Source of the DNA: an uncultured Lachnospira sp. | GTDB taxonomy: Bacteria > Bacillota > Clostridia > Lachnospirales > Lachnospiraceae | Assembly: GCA_910587485.1 (NCBI GenBank) | Contig: CAJUKN010000006.1 | Coordinates: 62,001-126,000 of the forward strand | Direction: 5' to 3' | DNA length: 64,000 nt | Shown: positions 44,091 through 52,909 of the stretch, in pieces | Layout: each line of letters starts with the position of its first letter | Numbering within the stretch: the first letter of the stretch is position 1 | The notes under the pieces: generated by a model | Told to the model about the DNA's origin: nothing | Seen by the model: the letters and a program-made list of their open reading frames with translations, nothing else | Databases searched by the model: none | Made by a program: the position numbers and the translations under genes

Positions 44091-46262
44091 ATGAGAAAGA
44101 AACCACTTTCAATCGTTATATTGCTGACATCAGAGTGTGAATACTTAAAAAAAACATTCGATTGGTTATTAACGCAGTTTCAAGCAGTTGATACAGAATA
44201 TATTATTATTAATGCAGTTGATATAAAGATAGATTTAACTCAATTTTCTTTGTCAAATAATAATAATGTTGTGAGAGTTATTAATCTTAGCGATAAGCTG
44301 TATCAAAGTGTTGCTGAACTTAAAAATGATGTAATACAGTATGTTTCTGGCAAATATATGATAATGATTCATATGGCTGAAATTCAAGGAGATATGGAAA
44401 AGAATATTGATATTTCAGGCATTGTGAAGCGTATTGGTATGTATAATGAATATATTAATGATGTTAAATATAGTGAAGAAATAAATATAGATAAATCAAT
44501 ATCAATTCAAAATCAATTATGTAGAAATCAGGATAGTACTTTAGCATCCTATCAAGATATATTTAAAAAATATGTATTAGAGGGTGATACCAATATTGCA
44601 TTTTTATTTGTAAATGTTGAAGTAGTTTTAGCTTTATCTGGGTGGAATGCTAATATTATTTGCGGTGAGGATTATGAGCTGCTGCTTAGAATATGTGATA
44701 TAGGTGGCAGAGGGTTGTTACAAAATTTTACAATTTATAATGATTTTTTAATTTCTAAAAGTGCTGATAACCTTGAAAAGTCGAACCATTTTGATAAATC
44801 CATTATGCCTGCAGTTATTCCTGTTTGTTATCAAAAGATAAGCAAGCCCGTTTATCAAGATATGTATTATACATATGCCTATATTTTAGGTAAATATTCA
44901 GATAAGTTAAAAAAATGGAATTTGTTTGACAGTGTATTTCAAAATCGCTATAAAGAAGCCGTTTATTTTGGTATTGAGGACTATTTTGTTCATGCTGCAG
45001 AACAAATGATAGGACACAGTGATGAATTTTTTACAGTGAATAATAATACAAATTTGATTGTTGTTGTTATGAATTCTTCCATGTGCAATGGCGCACTGAA
45101 ATCATTTGCGAAAGGCTTTGCCGATGCGTTGATAACATTAAAACAGGCGACAGTTATTATTGATGTAGATTTAATTAGAAATCAAAGTGATGATGAGGAT
45201 ATTGCTGACCAAAATATTGAACAATTATTTATGAATATTGCAGACTGTGATTGTAAAGCAGCAGTAGGAATCCAAACAGATATATTTGCAAGGCAAATGA
45301 AAGATGGTAATTTGTGGGGAAATATGACATCTTTTCCTAAAATTAATATTACATTTGACCATCCATTATATATCACTTATTATTTGTTGATGCCAATTAA
45401 AAACCATTATATATGCTCACAAGATGAGGGATATGCAGAGTATATTAAAGAATATTATCAAAATATAAACGATGCATGGCATTTGCCACCGGGTGGAATG
45501 CTGCCTAAAAAAGAATGCAATAATTTAAAAGAACGCAAATGGGATATAACATTTATAGCTGTGTACTGCAATTACAGAGAGGGCGTTGCTGCTATCCGAA
45601 TGATGGAAAAAAGTGATAGAAGACTTGCTTTAAAATTAATGATTTATCTTAAAAATAATCCAAATATCAGTGCTAGTGAAGGCTTAAGACAGGTGCTTGA
45701 TACAGAAGGGATAAAATTGGATAAAAGAGAATTTATTATTAAATTGCATCACATGACAGATGTAGTACGAGCCATATCTTTTTATTACCGTGAAAAAATT
45801 GTAAAAATTTTAGTGGATTCAGGTATTGATATTCATGTATTTTCTAATACATGGAAAAAGTGTCCATATGCAAATAATAAACATTTAATTATTCACAGTG
45901 ATATATCATTTGATGATAGTGTGGAAATTATGGCAGACAGCAAAATATCGTTAAATATTATGAATTGGCATAAGGGTGGAATGACTGAGCGAATTGCTAA
46001 TGCTATGCTTGCAGGTTCTGTATGTGTGACAGATAAAACAAGTTATCTTGAAAAAAATTTTACCGATGGAAAAGATATTGTCTTTTTTTCATTGGAAGAT
46101 ATATACAGTCTGCCTCAAAAGATTAAAAATTTACTGGCAGATATAGATACTGCCAGCAAAATTGCAGCAAAAGGCAAAGAAAATGCGTTGAACCACCATA
46201 CATGGCTTAATCGTGCAAATGATTTTATTGATATTTTGAAAGAAATCAATATCATCAATTAA
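44091..46262 (+). CDS. Two-domain glycosyltransferase (GT2-like + CgeB-type)
   Basis: A 723-residue protein. The N-terminal 230 residues are a loose GT2-like domain (LSIVILLTSECEYLKKTFD; ICGEDYELLLRI). The second half resembles CgeB/Glyco_trans_1_2 proteins: INITFDHPLYITYYLL, WHLPPGGMLPK, then a GT-B donor-site region with SLNIMNWHKGGMTERIANAM and VCVTDKTSYLE. It should add one or two sugars to a surface target. Converges with, and overlaps by 8 bases, the minus-strand CgeB gene. Confidence 0.78.
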   Translation: MRKKPLSIVILLTSECEYLKKTFDWLLTQFQAVDTEYIIINAVDIKIDLTQFSLSNNNNVVRVINLSDKLYQSVAELKNDVIQYVSGKYMIMIHMAEIQGDMEKNIDISGIVKRIGMYNEYINDVKYSEEINIDKSISIQNQLCRNQDSTLASYQDIFKKYVLEGDTNIAFLFVNVEVVLALSGWNANIICGEDYELLLRICDIGGRGLLQNFTIYNDFLISKSADNLEKSNHFDKSIMPAVIPVCYQKISKPVYQDMYYTYAYILGKYSDKLKKWNLFDSVFQNRYKEAVYFGIEDYFVHAAEQMIGHSDEFFTVNNNTNLIVVVMNSSMCNGALKSFAKGFADALITLKQATVIIDVDLIRNQSDDEDIADQNIEQLFMNIADCDCKAAVGIQTDIFARQMKDGNLWGNMTSFPKINITFDHPLYITYYLLMPIKNHYICSQDEGYAEYIKEYYQNINDAWHLPPGGMLPKKECNNLKERKWDITFIAVYCNYREGVAAIRMMEKSDRRLALKLMIYLKNNPNISASEGLRQVLDTEGIKLDKREFIIKLHHMTDVVRAISFYYREKIVKILVDSGIDIHVFSNTWKKCPYANNKHLIIHSDISFDDSVEIMADSKISLNIMNWHKGGMTERIANAMLAGSVCVTDKTSYLEKNFTDGKDIVFFSLEDIYSLPQKIKNLLADIDTASKIAAKGKENALNHHTWLNRANDFIDILKEINIIN

Positions 46263-47436
46263 ATACAATACTAAATATTTCATTTAAGCGCACTAAAAAG
46301 GTGTGCTTTTCTTTTACTTTTCCAAACGCATTTGCTGCCATCTGCGCTCTTTGTGATTCATGTGAAAGATAATAGCTGCATTTATTAACTAAATCTTCTT
46401 TTGACTCATATATGGCAATATCTTCATCTGGTATAAATACATCATATAAATCTGCCTGATAGTTTGTCATTAGAAATCCGCCTGCACCACAAATATCCAT
46501 TGCGCGAAGAGGGATTCCTGTGCGAATGGAGCGCAGAGAGATATTAAGGTTGATGCGGCTTTGGGCAAAGGCAAAAGGACATTCTTTATAGTAGTCAATT
46601 TCACCTTTATTGCAAATAAAGGACAATTCAGGTGTAGGATTTGGCGTATAAAGATGAATATTATATGTCTTGCCTAACTTGGTAGAAAGTTCAGAAAGCA
46701 GAGAATAGCGTTCTAAATTGGCAAGTTTTCTTGCAATAAAATAGTTGGCATAAAGATAGGAAACGGTCTCTACACCATCTTTGTTTGGCTTGACAGGAAC
46801 ACTTTTTTGTAATTCTTCTATGATATTGCTTGTAAGTAGCTCTTCAATAAAAAAATATCCATATACTTTAAGCTGTGCATCCATAATCGCATCCAGATAG
46901 CCTGATACATAAGGAGGAAGATTTTTAAAGCGTTCAAAGAGATTGTGTTTTTCATTATACATTGAACCTACAAAGGATATATCACAGTGAAAATCTCTGT
47001 TTGACGTTTTGCCTGTGTCTTGAGACAGTTGTCGTATCAGTCGGTCGCAGTTGACTGCTAAAGGGGCGTAATATACCGTATTAATGCCTTCTTTTTTGAA
47101 ATCTTCATATAATGCTTTGTCAAATATAAATACATAATTGCATGGGTTAATAATAGTGTAAGAATATAATGCCACTAATGGGCTGTCATACACAAAGGCA
47201 ATATATGGAAGGTTATATTTTTTGCAGTTATTAGAAAGAACAGGGCTGTAATTAAAGGTAAATACACAGTCATAATGTGTGTTCATTGCCTCTTTAAATA
47301 GTTGGTCAAATTCGGCGCTTACTCGCTCATAAATTAAAATAGTAGATATACATTTATATTGATGTCCCATCTGTTCAAGCGTTTCACAGATGTCTTCAAT
47401 TCCAAAATTATTGTGTTCAAATAGTAGTATATTCAT
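46255..47436 (-). CDS. CgeB-family glycosyltransferase (DUF3880-type)
   Basis: About 393 residues, one of three close relatives here. N-terminal DUF3880-type region (MNILLFEHNNFG, VFTFNYSPVLSNNCKKYNLP, YDSPLVALYSYT) and C-terminal GT-B donor-binding region (INLNISLRSIRTGIPLRAMD, CGAGGFLMTNYQADLYDVF). Related CgeB proteins coat spores or glycosylate flagellin. Start set at ATG 47436 behind GAGGA; upstream codons to 47490 lack support. It shares direction with the gene at 47527, probably one transcript. Confidence 0.82.
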   Translation of the reverse strand: MNILLFEHNNFGIEDICETLEQMGHQYKCISTILIYERVSAEFDQLFKEAMNTHYDCVFTFNYSPVLSNNCKKYNLPYIAFVYDSPLVALYSYTIINPCNYVFIFDKALYEDFKKEGINTVYYAPLAVNCDRLIRQLSQDTGKTSNRDFHCDISFVGSMYNEKHNLFERFKNLPPYVSGYLDAIMDAQLKVYGYFFIEELLTSNIIEELQKSVPVKPNKDGVETVSYLYANYFIARKLANLERYSLLSELSTKLGKTYNIHLYTPNPTPELSFICNKGEIDYYKECPFAFAQSRINLNISLRSIRTGIPLRAMDICGAGGFLMTNYQADLYDVFIPDEDIAIYESKEDLVNKCSYYLSHESQRAQMAANAFGKVKEKHTFLVRLNEIFSIVFN

Positions 47437-47526
47437 ATTAATCCTCATTTCTGCGCTGCTTTTGGTATATAAACAATTTGTGTTAAGCAACGCGTAGACA
47501 TAAATTATATATCTTTTTATAAATTA

Positions 47527-48711
47527 TTATTTTGCAGGTTTTGGAAATGCTTTATCTAACATTTGCAATAGTCTTATATCATATATATGATATTTTTTAA
47601 CAGTATTATAGCCATGTATAGCAATTTCTTTGCGTTCTTGTTCATGTTCTAAATAGTACCTGCATAAATCTTTTAAATTATCAGCACTGTCATAAGTTAC
47701 AAGGTCTTTTCCTATGGTGAAAAATTGTGGTATTTCGGCTTGATAGTTTGTTATCAAAAAACCGCCGCATCCAAGTACGTCAAATATCCGAAGAGGAAGT
47801 CCTGAACGTATGGACTTAGCAGTGATATTGATATTAATTTTACTTTGATTAAATATAAGCGGCATCTCGTCTAGTGAACGCGCAAAACCTCGATTATTAA
47901 TATGAGGCATAGAAGACGTATCACTGCCTGTATAGATATCAACATGAAAAGAATCGGATAACATTTTTAATAGTCGGAGGCGTTCTTGTTCAGCAACTTT
48001 TACACTTAGATAAAGCTGTGCCACGCAAGCCTTATAGTCCGCATAATTCTCATCTGGAAAACGATATGAATGGGGTGTTGATTCTAAAAAGGTGGTCACA
48101 AATTTATCTGATAGTACCTCTTGTAAAAAATTATATCCATATATCTTTAATTGCGCTTCAATTAATCCGTCTGCATATCCTCTTTCATAATCAGGCAATT
48201 TTGCCCTGTTAAAAGGACATTTTTCAGCGTAAGTTGACCCAATAAAGGATATGTCGCTTGCATATTTTTTCTTATCCGATTTGGAAGCCTGTGATAAGAA
48301 TAAATCCGTTCTTGCAACATTAGCAGCAAGCGGTATATGAAAGATGCAATCAGGGTTTAGCGGTGCAAACTCTTGATATAAACAGGCATCAAACAAAAAT
48401 ATTCGATTGCAGGAATTGCGTAAGGATTTAGAGTACAACTCCATTACAGGACTGTCAACAATAAGGCTTATGTAAGGCAGATGCATAATTTCACATATGT
48501 CTGAAAGGTATGGAAAAAAATTGATAGTAAATGCAAATGTAAAGTTTTCAGACATTAGTATAGGTGATATCTTTTTTACACAATCTGATGGCAGTAAATT
48601 TTTTTTGGTCATTTCAATTGTTTCTTCAAATATTTCAAATCCAAGTCGTTTAAAGCTTTCAATTACATCTGGTTCACAAATACTATTGTAGCGGTAAAAA
48701 TATATTTTCAT
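47527..48711 (-). CDS. CgeB-family glycosyltransferase (DUF3880-type)
   Basis: About 394 residues. Same two regions: FAFTINFFPYLSDICEIMHL, VDSPVMELYSKSL, and SKININITAKSIRSGLPLRI, FDVLGCGGFLITNYQAEIP. GGGAGG precedes ATG 48711 by 4-5 bases. Upstream gene of a two-gene minus-strand unit, divergent from the third relative at 48923. The N-terminal halves of the three paralogues differ most, which suggests different acceptors with a common donor. Confidence 0.82.
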   Translation of the reverse strand: MKIYFYRYNSICEPDVIESFKRLGFEIFEETIEMTKKNLLPSDCVKKISPILMSENFTFAFTINFFPYLSDICEIMHLPYISLIVDSPVMELYSKSLRNSCNRIFLFDACLYQEFAPLNPDCIFHIPLAANVARTDLFLSQASKSDKKKYASDISFIGSTYAEKCPFNRAKLPDYERGYADGLIEAQLKIYGYNFLQEVLSDKFVTTFLESTPHSYRFPDENYADYKACVAQLYLSVKVAEQERLRLLKMLSDSFHVDIYTGSDTSSMPHINNRGFARSLDEMPLIFNQSKININITAKSIRSGLPLRIFDVLGCGGFLITNYQAEIPQFFTIGKDLVTYDSADNLKDLCRYYLEHEQERKEIAIHGYNTVKKYHIYDIRLLQMLDKAFPKPAK

Positions 48712-48922
48712 AAAGCCTCCCAATATTTGGTTCTGTGAGCAATAAGCCTGCCATGCGTTAACAAAATGATTAGTTATTTTAGCATATTGGCGAATAGCAC
48801 AGAATATTTGACTAAATTATAGATTTAATTGTAATGTAATTATGCTAGATTAGCAATGAAAAATGTGATAATATTTAGATAGACAAGTTAAGCCAAAAAA
48901 TTTAAAATAAACGTATAAGGTA

Positions 48923-50128
48923 ATGGGTATGAATATGGGGAAAATTTTATTTTTCAAATGGAATGCTTTTATGCAGGAAGGCATTGAACGGGGATTACAG
49001 GAATTAGATATTGATTATGATACGTTTTATTATATATTTAACGATTGGGAAAAAGACGATGAATTTGTAAGAATTTTTCAATCATATGTTGTAGAAAATC
49101 ATCATAAAAAATATGATACAGTTTTTTCAGTCAATTATTCGCCGCTTATCTCATCGGTGTGTATGGAGTTTGGTATTCATTATGTGTCTTGGGTATATGA
49201 TGAACCATTACATATTAGAAATAAAACAAGCCTTAAAAATTCATGCAACGATATTTATTTTTTTGATAGGATGCAGTGTGAGCGGTACGCAAAAAGAGGC
49301 GTTAATGCTCATCATATGCCACTGGCAGCAGACAGCTTTGTCTTTAGTGAGGATGGAATAAAACAAATTATTAAGAAAAGGAAAAGCGGAAAAGAACAAG
49401 GTATTATTCCAAAAGAAAATATAGATTATAATTGTGATGTTTCTTTAGTAGGAAAGTTATATAAGTCCGATTACAATTATATATGTACGCCGCTAGACCA
49501 ATATTTGCGAGGATATTTGGAAGGAATTATTGAAGCGCAAAAGAAAGTTTATGGTGGCTGCTTTATAAGAGATATGGTTACTAGTGATTTGCTCACAAAA
49601 CTTAATAATCAGTATATGAAAGCTTCTAATGGCTCTTTTCGAGTGACAAAAGATGAGATAAATTTTGTATTAGGAACAGAAGTGACAGGGCGTGAGCGAT
49701 ATATGGCACTTGCATTGCTGCAAAATCGATGTAATGTGCATGTGTATTCGGATGATACAGATGAGCGATTGGACAAAGTAAATTTTCGAGGTCATATTGA
49801 TTATTATACACAGATGCCAAAAATATTTAGAGCAAGTAAAATTAATTTAAATATATCACTTAAATTGATTGAGACAGGTATTCCGCTTCGAGTTCTTGAT
49901 GTTTTAGGGTCTGGAGGCTTTTTATTAACCAATTATCAACAAGAATTATTGGAATATTTTGAGTCTGGAATTGATTTAGTAATATATAATGATATGGTTG
50001 ATTTGGTTACAAAAGCAGAGTATTATTTAAAACATGATAAGGAAAGAAATGCTATTGCTAGGAATGGATATGAAAAGGTAAAAAAATTGTTTCATTTTAA
50101 AGATAAATTATTGGTGATGCTACATTAA
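48923..50128 (+). CDS. CgeB-family glycosyltransferase (DUF3880-type)
   Basis: A protein of about 400 residues matching its two minus-strand neighbours: DTVFSVNYSPLISSVCMEFG, WVYDEPLHIRNKT, and SKINLNISLKLIETGIPLRV, LDVLGSGGFLLTNYQQELL. The start may be ATG 48923, 48929 or 48935; AAGG near 48917 fits the second best. The 200-base divergent region before it has a possible TTGACT-N18-TAATGT promoter. Last gene of the glycan locus on this side. Confidence 0.82.
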   Translation: MGMNMGKILFFKWNAFMQEGIERGLQELDIDYDTFYYIFNDWEKDDEFVRIFQSYVVENHHKKYDTVFSVNYSPLISSVCMEFGIHYVSWVYDEPLHIRNKTSLKNSCNDIYFFDRMQCERYAKRGVNAHHMPLAADSFVFSEDGIKQIIKKRKSGKEQGIIPKENIDYNCDVSLVGKLYKSDYNYICTPLDQYLRGYLEGIIEAQKKVYGGCFIRDMVTSDLLTKLNNQYMKASNGSFRVTKDEINFVLGTEVTGRERYMALALLQNRCNVHVYSDDTDERLDKVNFRGHIDYYTQMPKIFRASKINLNISLKLIETGIPLRVLDVLGSGGFLLTNYQQELLEYFESGIDLVIYNDMVDLVTKAEYYLKHDKERNAIARNGYEKVKKLFHFKDKLLVMLH

Positions 50129-50338
50129 TAATGACTTTTATTTTGGTGAATAATGTGTTGAGGTTTTGTTTAACGAGCATTTGACTTTATAGGAAATCGT
50201 GATGTCTAATGTATAAAACAAGTTTGTTGTCTATTTGTGCTGAAGCGTCACAAATAGGGTTTGATGCGATAATAGAAATTGGTTTTGCAAATTTATGTTT
50301 GGCTATTTCTATACTACGCTTTAGAATGGAGGATTAAT

Positions 50339-51709
50339 ATGTATGAATTTAAAACATTTTATGAATTGTTGAAAAATAATGCCTTAAAATATGGTGATAA
50401 AATAGCAATATTATATGATACATTTGAAGTCAGTTATGAAAAATTGTTTGCTGATGCGGTGAAGAAGGCATTGCATTTACAGCGATATAAAGGAAAAAGA
50501 ATTGCTATCTATGGTCCCGCTTCATATAGATGGATAGTCAATTTTTTTGGTATTATTCTTGCTGGAAAAGATGTGGTTTTAATTGATTTTTTTATTCCCA
50601 AAAATACAAGGGACAAAATGCTTTATGATACTAGTGTAGATTATGTATTATGTTCAACCAATCAATATATTTTGTCCAATGCTAAGGCAATTATAATTGA
50701 TGGAGCAGAAAAAGATGATGTCAGTGGCTTAGTTTATGATGAACATACAAAAGAAGGCAATATGATTATTTTTACATCTACAGCAAAAGAATGTGACAAA
50801 GGTGTTATTCTTACATCTTCTAACATTATGGCAGCTCTTGATAAGTTATCAAAATGTGGTTTGTGTAATGAACATGATAAAGTATTGTCACAAGTTGCAT
50901 TGAATCAAATATTTGGGCTTTTATACAGCTTTATATGTCCAATTAGCGTTGGTGCATGTGTATGTGTAGGCAGAGGTCTAAGGCATATTGATGCAGATAC
51001 ATATTATTACAATCCTACCATTTTACCTGCCAATCCATCTATGATAGAGTACCTAAAAAAAATTAAGGCATTTAATGAAGAATTAAAATGTATTATTGTT
51101 GGCGGTGCGCCATGTCCTTTGAAATTATGTGAGGATATAAGAGAAAATGGCATAGAAATTTATACCATATATGGAGAGGCGCAAAGCACAGGCTGTATTG
51201 CTATCAGTAAGTGTGAAGATGATTCTTATGAGGTTATGAAAGAAGGAAGTGTATATATAGCAGACAATGGCGAAATTATGTTAAAAGATGGCTGTGTGAT
51301 GGCAGGCTTTAATAATGATTGTGCAGAAACCTCTGCTGTTATTGAAGATGGCGTGCTTTATACAGGAGATTTTGGACGATTTGATGATAGAGGACATTTG
51401 ATTATTGAAAAAAGAAATGCAGGCATTATTACGCTTCCAACAGGAGAGAGTATATGTAAAAAAGTGGTTGATAGTAGACTGGCTGCTATGAATGATGTAA
51501 AAGATGGCTGTGTATGTATGTATGATAATAAACTTACGGCAGTGATGGTTAAATTAAATGATAATATAACGCCAGAGCGTATTCAAAAACATATTGATAA
51601 GTATAATGAAGAAAATGGTTACAGATGGGAAATACAAAAAGTTGTTACGATTAATCATCCAATAGATAGGCTAGATGATGGGCAAATTGATGAAAAAGTT
51701 TTTGCGTAA
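50339..51709 (+). CDS. AMP-dependent ligase-like protein with altered catalytic motifs
   Basis: About 456 residues, in the acyl-CoA synthetase/adenylation superfamily. The fold is recognisable from KTFYELLKNNALKYGDKIAI, IYGPASYRWIVNFFGIILAG, IYTIYGEAQSTGCIA and LYTGDFGRFDDRGHLIIEKR. The phosphate-binding loop, usually SGTTGKPKG, reads FTSTAKECDKGVILT, and the C-terminal NGK lysine that drives adenylation appears as DGQIDEK. Substrate adenylation may be lost or changed. Start at ATG 50339 behind GGAGG (6 bases); the earlier ATG 50279 has no such site. Followed by the 122-residue gene. Confidence 0.8.
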   Translation: MYEFKTFYELLKNNALKYGDKIAILYDTFEVSYEKLFADAVKKALHLQRYKGKRIAIYGPASYRWIVNFFGIILAGKDVVLIDFFIPKNTRDKMLYDTSVDYVLCSTNQYILSNAKAIIIDGAEKDDVSGLVYDEHTKEGNMIIFTSTAKECDKGVILTSSNIMAALDKLSKCGLCNEHDKVLSQVALNQIFGLLYSFICPISVGACVCVGRGLRHIDADTYYYNPTILPANPSMIEYLKKIKAFNEELKCIIVGGAPCPLKLCEDIRENGIEIYTIYGEAQSTGCIAISKCEDDSYEVMKEGSVYIADNGEIMLKDGCVMAGFNNDCAETSAVIEDGVLYTGDFGRFDDRGHLIIEKRNAGIITLPTGESICKKVVDSRLAAMNDVKDGCVCMYDNKLTAVMVKLNDNITPERIQKHIDKYNEENGYRWEIQKVVTINHPIDRLDDGQIDEKVFA

Positions 51710-51710
51710 A

Positions 51711-51739
51711 GGTTAATTATTATATATTATTGCCGATAC
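51711..51739 (+). promoter_or_regulatory. Sigma-28-like promoter motif
   Basis: GGTTAA - 15 bases - GCCGATAC, directly after the ligase-like gene and 70 bases before the 122-residue gene's start. Same spacing as the motif at 15399-15427. A near-palindrome GTTGTATATTATACAAC follows near 51769. Confidence 0.4.
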
Positions 51740-51808
51740 AATATATTAGTCAGTTTGTATAATATATGGTTGTATATTATACAACATATAGTATTGGAGG
51801 ATTTTGAC

Positions 51809-52177
51809 ATGGAAGAATTATATGAACAGCAGATAGAGGCTTTAGAGATAGCAGTGCCATACTGTGACAGAATGAGTGCTGCATTAAAGCAGATTATAAA
51901 AGAATTAACAGATGAAAAGCAGGAAGATACAGACGAATATATTGTGACAATATTAAATGGTTTGAATTGGATATTTAGTGTTTTTAATGGAACACAAGAC
52001 CTTATAAATAAAGATACCGTTGTTATTGATAAGGATATAGTGAATGAGAGTGTTTCTATGCTTAATGAAGGAAATGAAGCAAAAGACGACCAGAAGCGTG
52101 CGCAAGCATTTGAGGGAATCCTTAAATTTGTTGAAAAATTTAGAGAAGTTGCAGCTAATTTATCAGCAGCAGGTTGA
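51809..52177 (+). CDS. Small acidic helical protein, unknown function
   Basis: A 122-residue protein, not recognised. It is acidic and almost wholly helical (MEELYEQQIEALEIAVPYCD, QIIKELTDEKQEDTDEYIVT, AQAFEGILKFVEKFREVAAN), with no signal or membrane segment. Its style is that of a small chaperone or export partner. TTGGAGGATTT precedes ATG 51809, so this start is preferred over 51755. It may belong to the flagellar regulon, given the promoter motif just upstream and the FliD-like gene 0.8 kb away. A 173-residue minus-strand ORF over it is a shadow. Confidence 0.7.
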   Translation: MEELYEQQIEALEIAVPYCDRMSAALKQIIKELTDEKQEDTDEYIVTILNGLNWIFSVFNGTQDLINKDTVVIDKDIVNESVSMLNEGNEAKDDQKRAQAFEGILKFVEKFREVAANLSAAG

Positions 52178-52289
52178 TTGGTTTCCACAAATAATAAGAT
52201 AAGAAATATATTTACATAAGCATTTGTTTTTTTGAAATAATAAAGCAAGTGCTTTGTTTATATAAGGATTTGACTAATTTTATAAAAAG

Positions 52290-52781
52290 ATGAATAATAG
52301 TTATATTTTTAAAAGTCCAATAGGTTTATTAAAAATTGAAGAAGAAGATAGTAAAATTATAGGTCTTTCTTTACAGCAAAAAGAAACGAATTTAGTGCAA
52401 TCACAGAAATTTACACAACATTCCGATTTGCTCTATGAAGCATATCATCAACTAAACGAATATTTTTTAGAAAAGAGAAAACGGTTTGAATTGCCAATAA
52501 ACTGTAAAGGGACAATGTTTCAACAAGCAGTATGGAAAGCGCTGCAAAATATACCTTATGGTGAAACAAGAAGTTATGAAGATATTGCGCTTGCTGTTCA
52601 CAATCCTAAGGCAGCGCGTGCAATAGGGCAGGCTAACAATAAGAATCCAATTTTAATCATTGTTCCTTGTCATCGAGTTATTCATAAAAATGGAGATATT
52701 ACTGGATTTGGTTGTGGTACCAAGATAAAAAAGTATCTCTTAGATTTGGAAAAAAGAAATAAAGAAGCTATCGCACAATAA
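52290..52781 (+). CDS. ogt: Methylated-DNA--protein-cysteine methyltransferase
   Basis: A 163-residue DNA repair protein that removes methyl or other alkyl groups from O6 of guanine by suicide transfer to its own cysteine. It has the helix-turn-helix segment FQQAVWKALQNIPYGETRSY, the Asn-hinge region RAIGQANNKNP and the active-site PCHRVI near 131-136, followed by GFG. Length and order are those of full Ogt/MGMT proteins. No strong ribosome site was seen before ATG 52290. Followed by the repeated hairpin at 52811. Confidence 0.93.
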   Translation: MNNSYIFKSPIGLLKIEEEDSKIIGLSLQQKETNLVQSQKFTQHSDLLYEAYHQLNEYFLEKRKRFELPINCKGTMFQQAVWKALQNIPYGETRSYEDIALAVHNPKAARAIGQANNKNPILIIVPCHRVIHKNGDITGFGCGTKIKKYLLDLEKRNKEAIAQ

Positions 52782-52810
52782 TTAATAATTATATAATAAT
52801 TATTATGACA

Positions 52811-52867
52811 TGCTCCCTTCTAAGTAACAAGTTTTGATTAATTTACTTGTTTACCTAAAAGGGAGCA
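52811..52867. repeat. Repeated intergenic hairpin, copy 2
   Basis: TGCTCCCTTCTA (52811) pairs with the terminal AAAAGGGAGCA (ending 52867), with inner ACAAGT/ACTTGT. Same architecture as 8575-8632. It again lies between convergent genes (ogt and the FliD-like gene), as expected of a bidirectional terminator. Confidence 0.75.
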
Positions 52868-52909
52868 TATTATTTTGTGATGATTTCTTTATAATGGTTA
52901 TTTTGCTTT

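Noticed and set aside
51727..52248. 173-residue minus-strand ORF opposite the 122-residue gene
   Set aside because: It lacks a ribosome site and has Ser/Cys-rich, shadow-like composition. The plus strand has GGAGG and a clean acidic protein.
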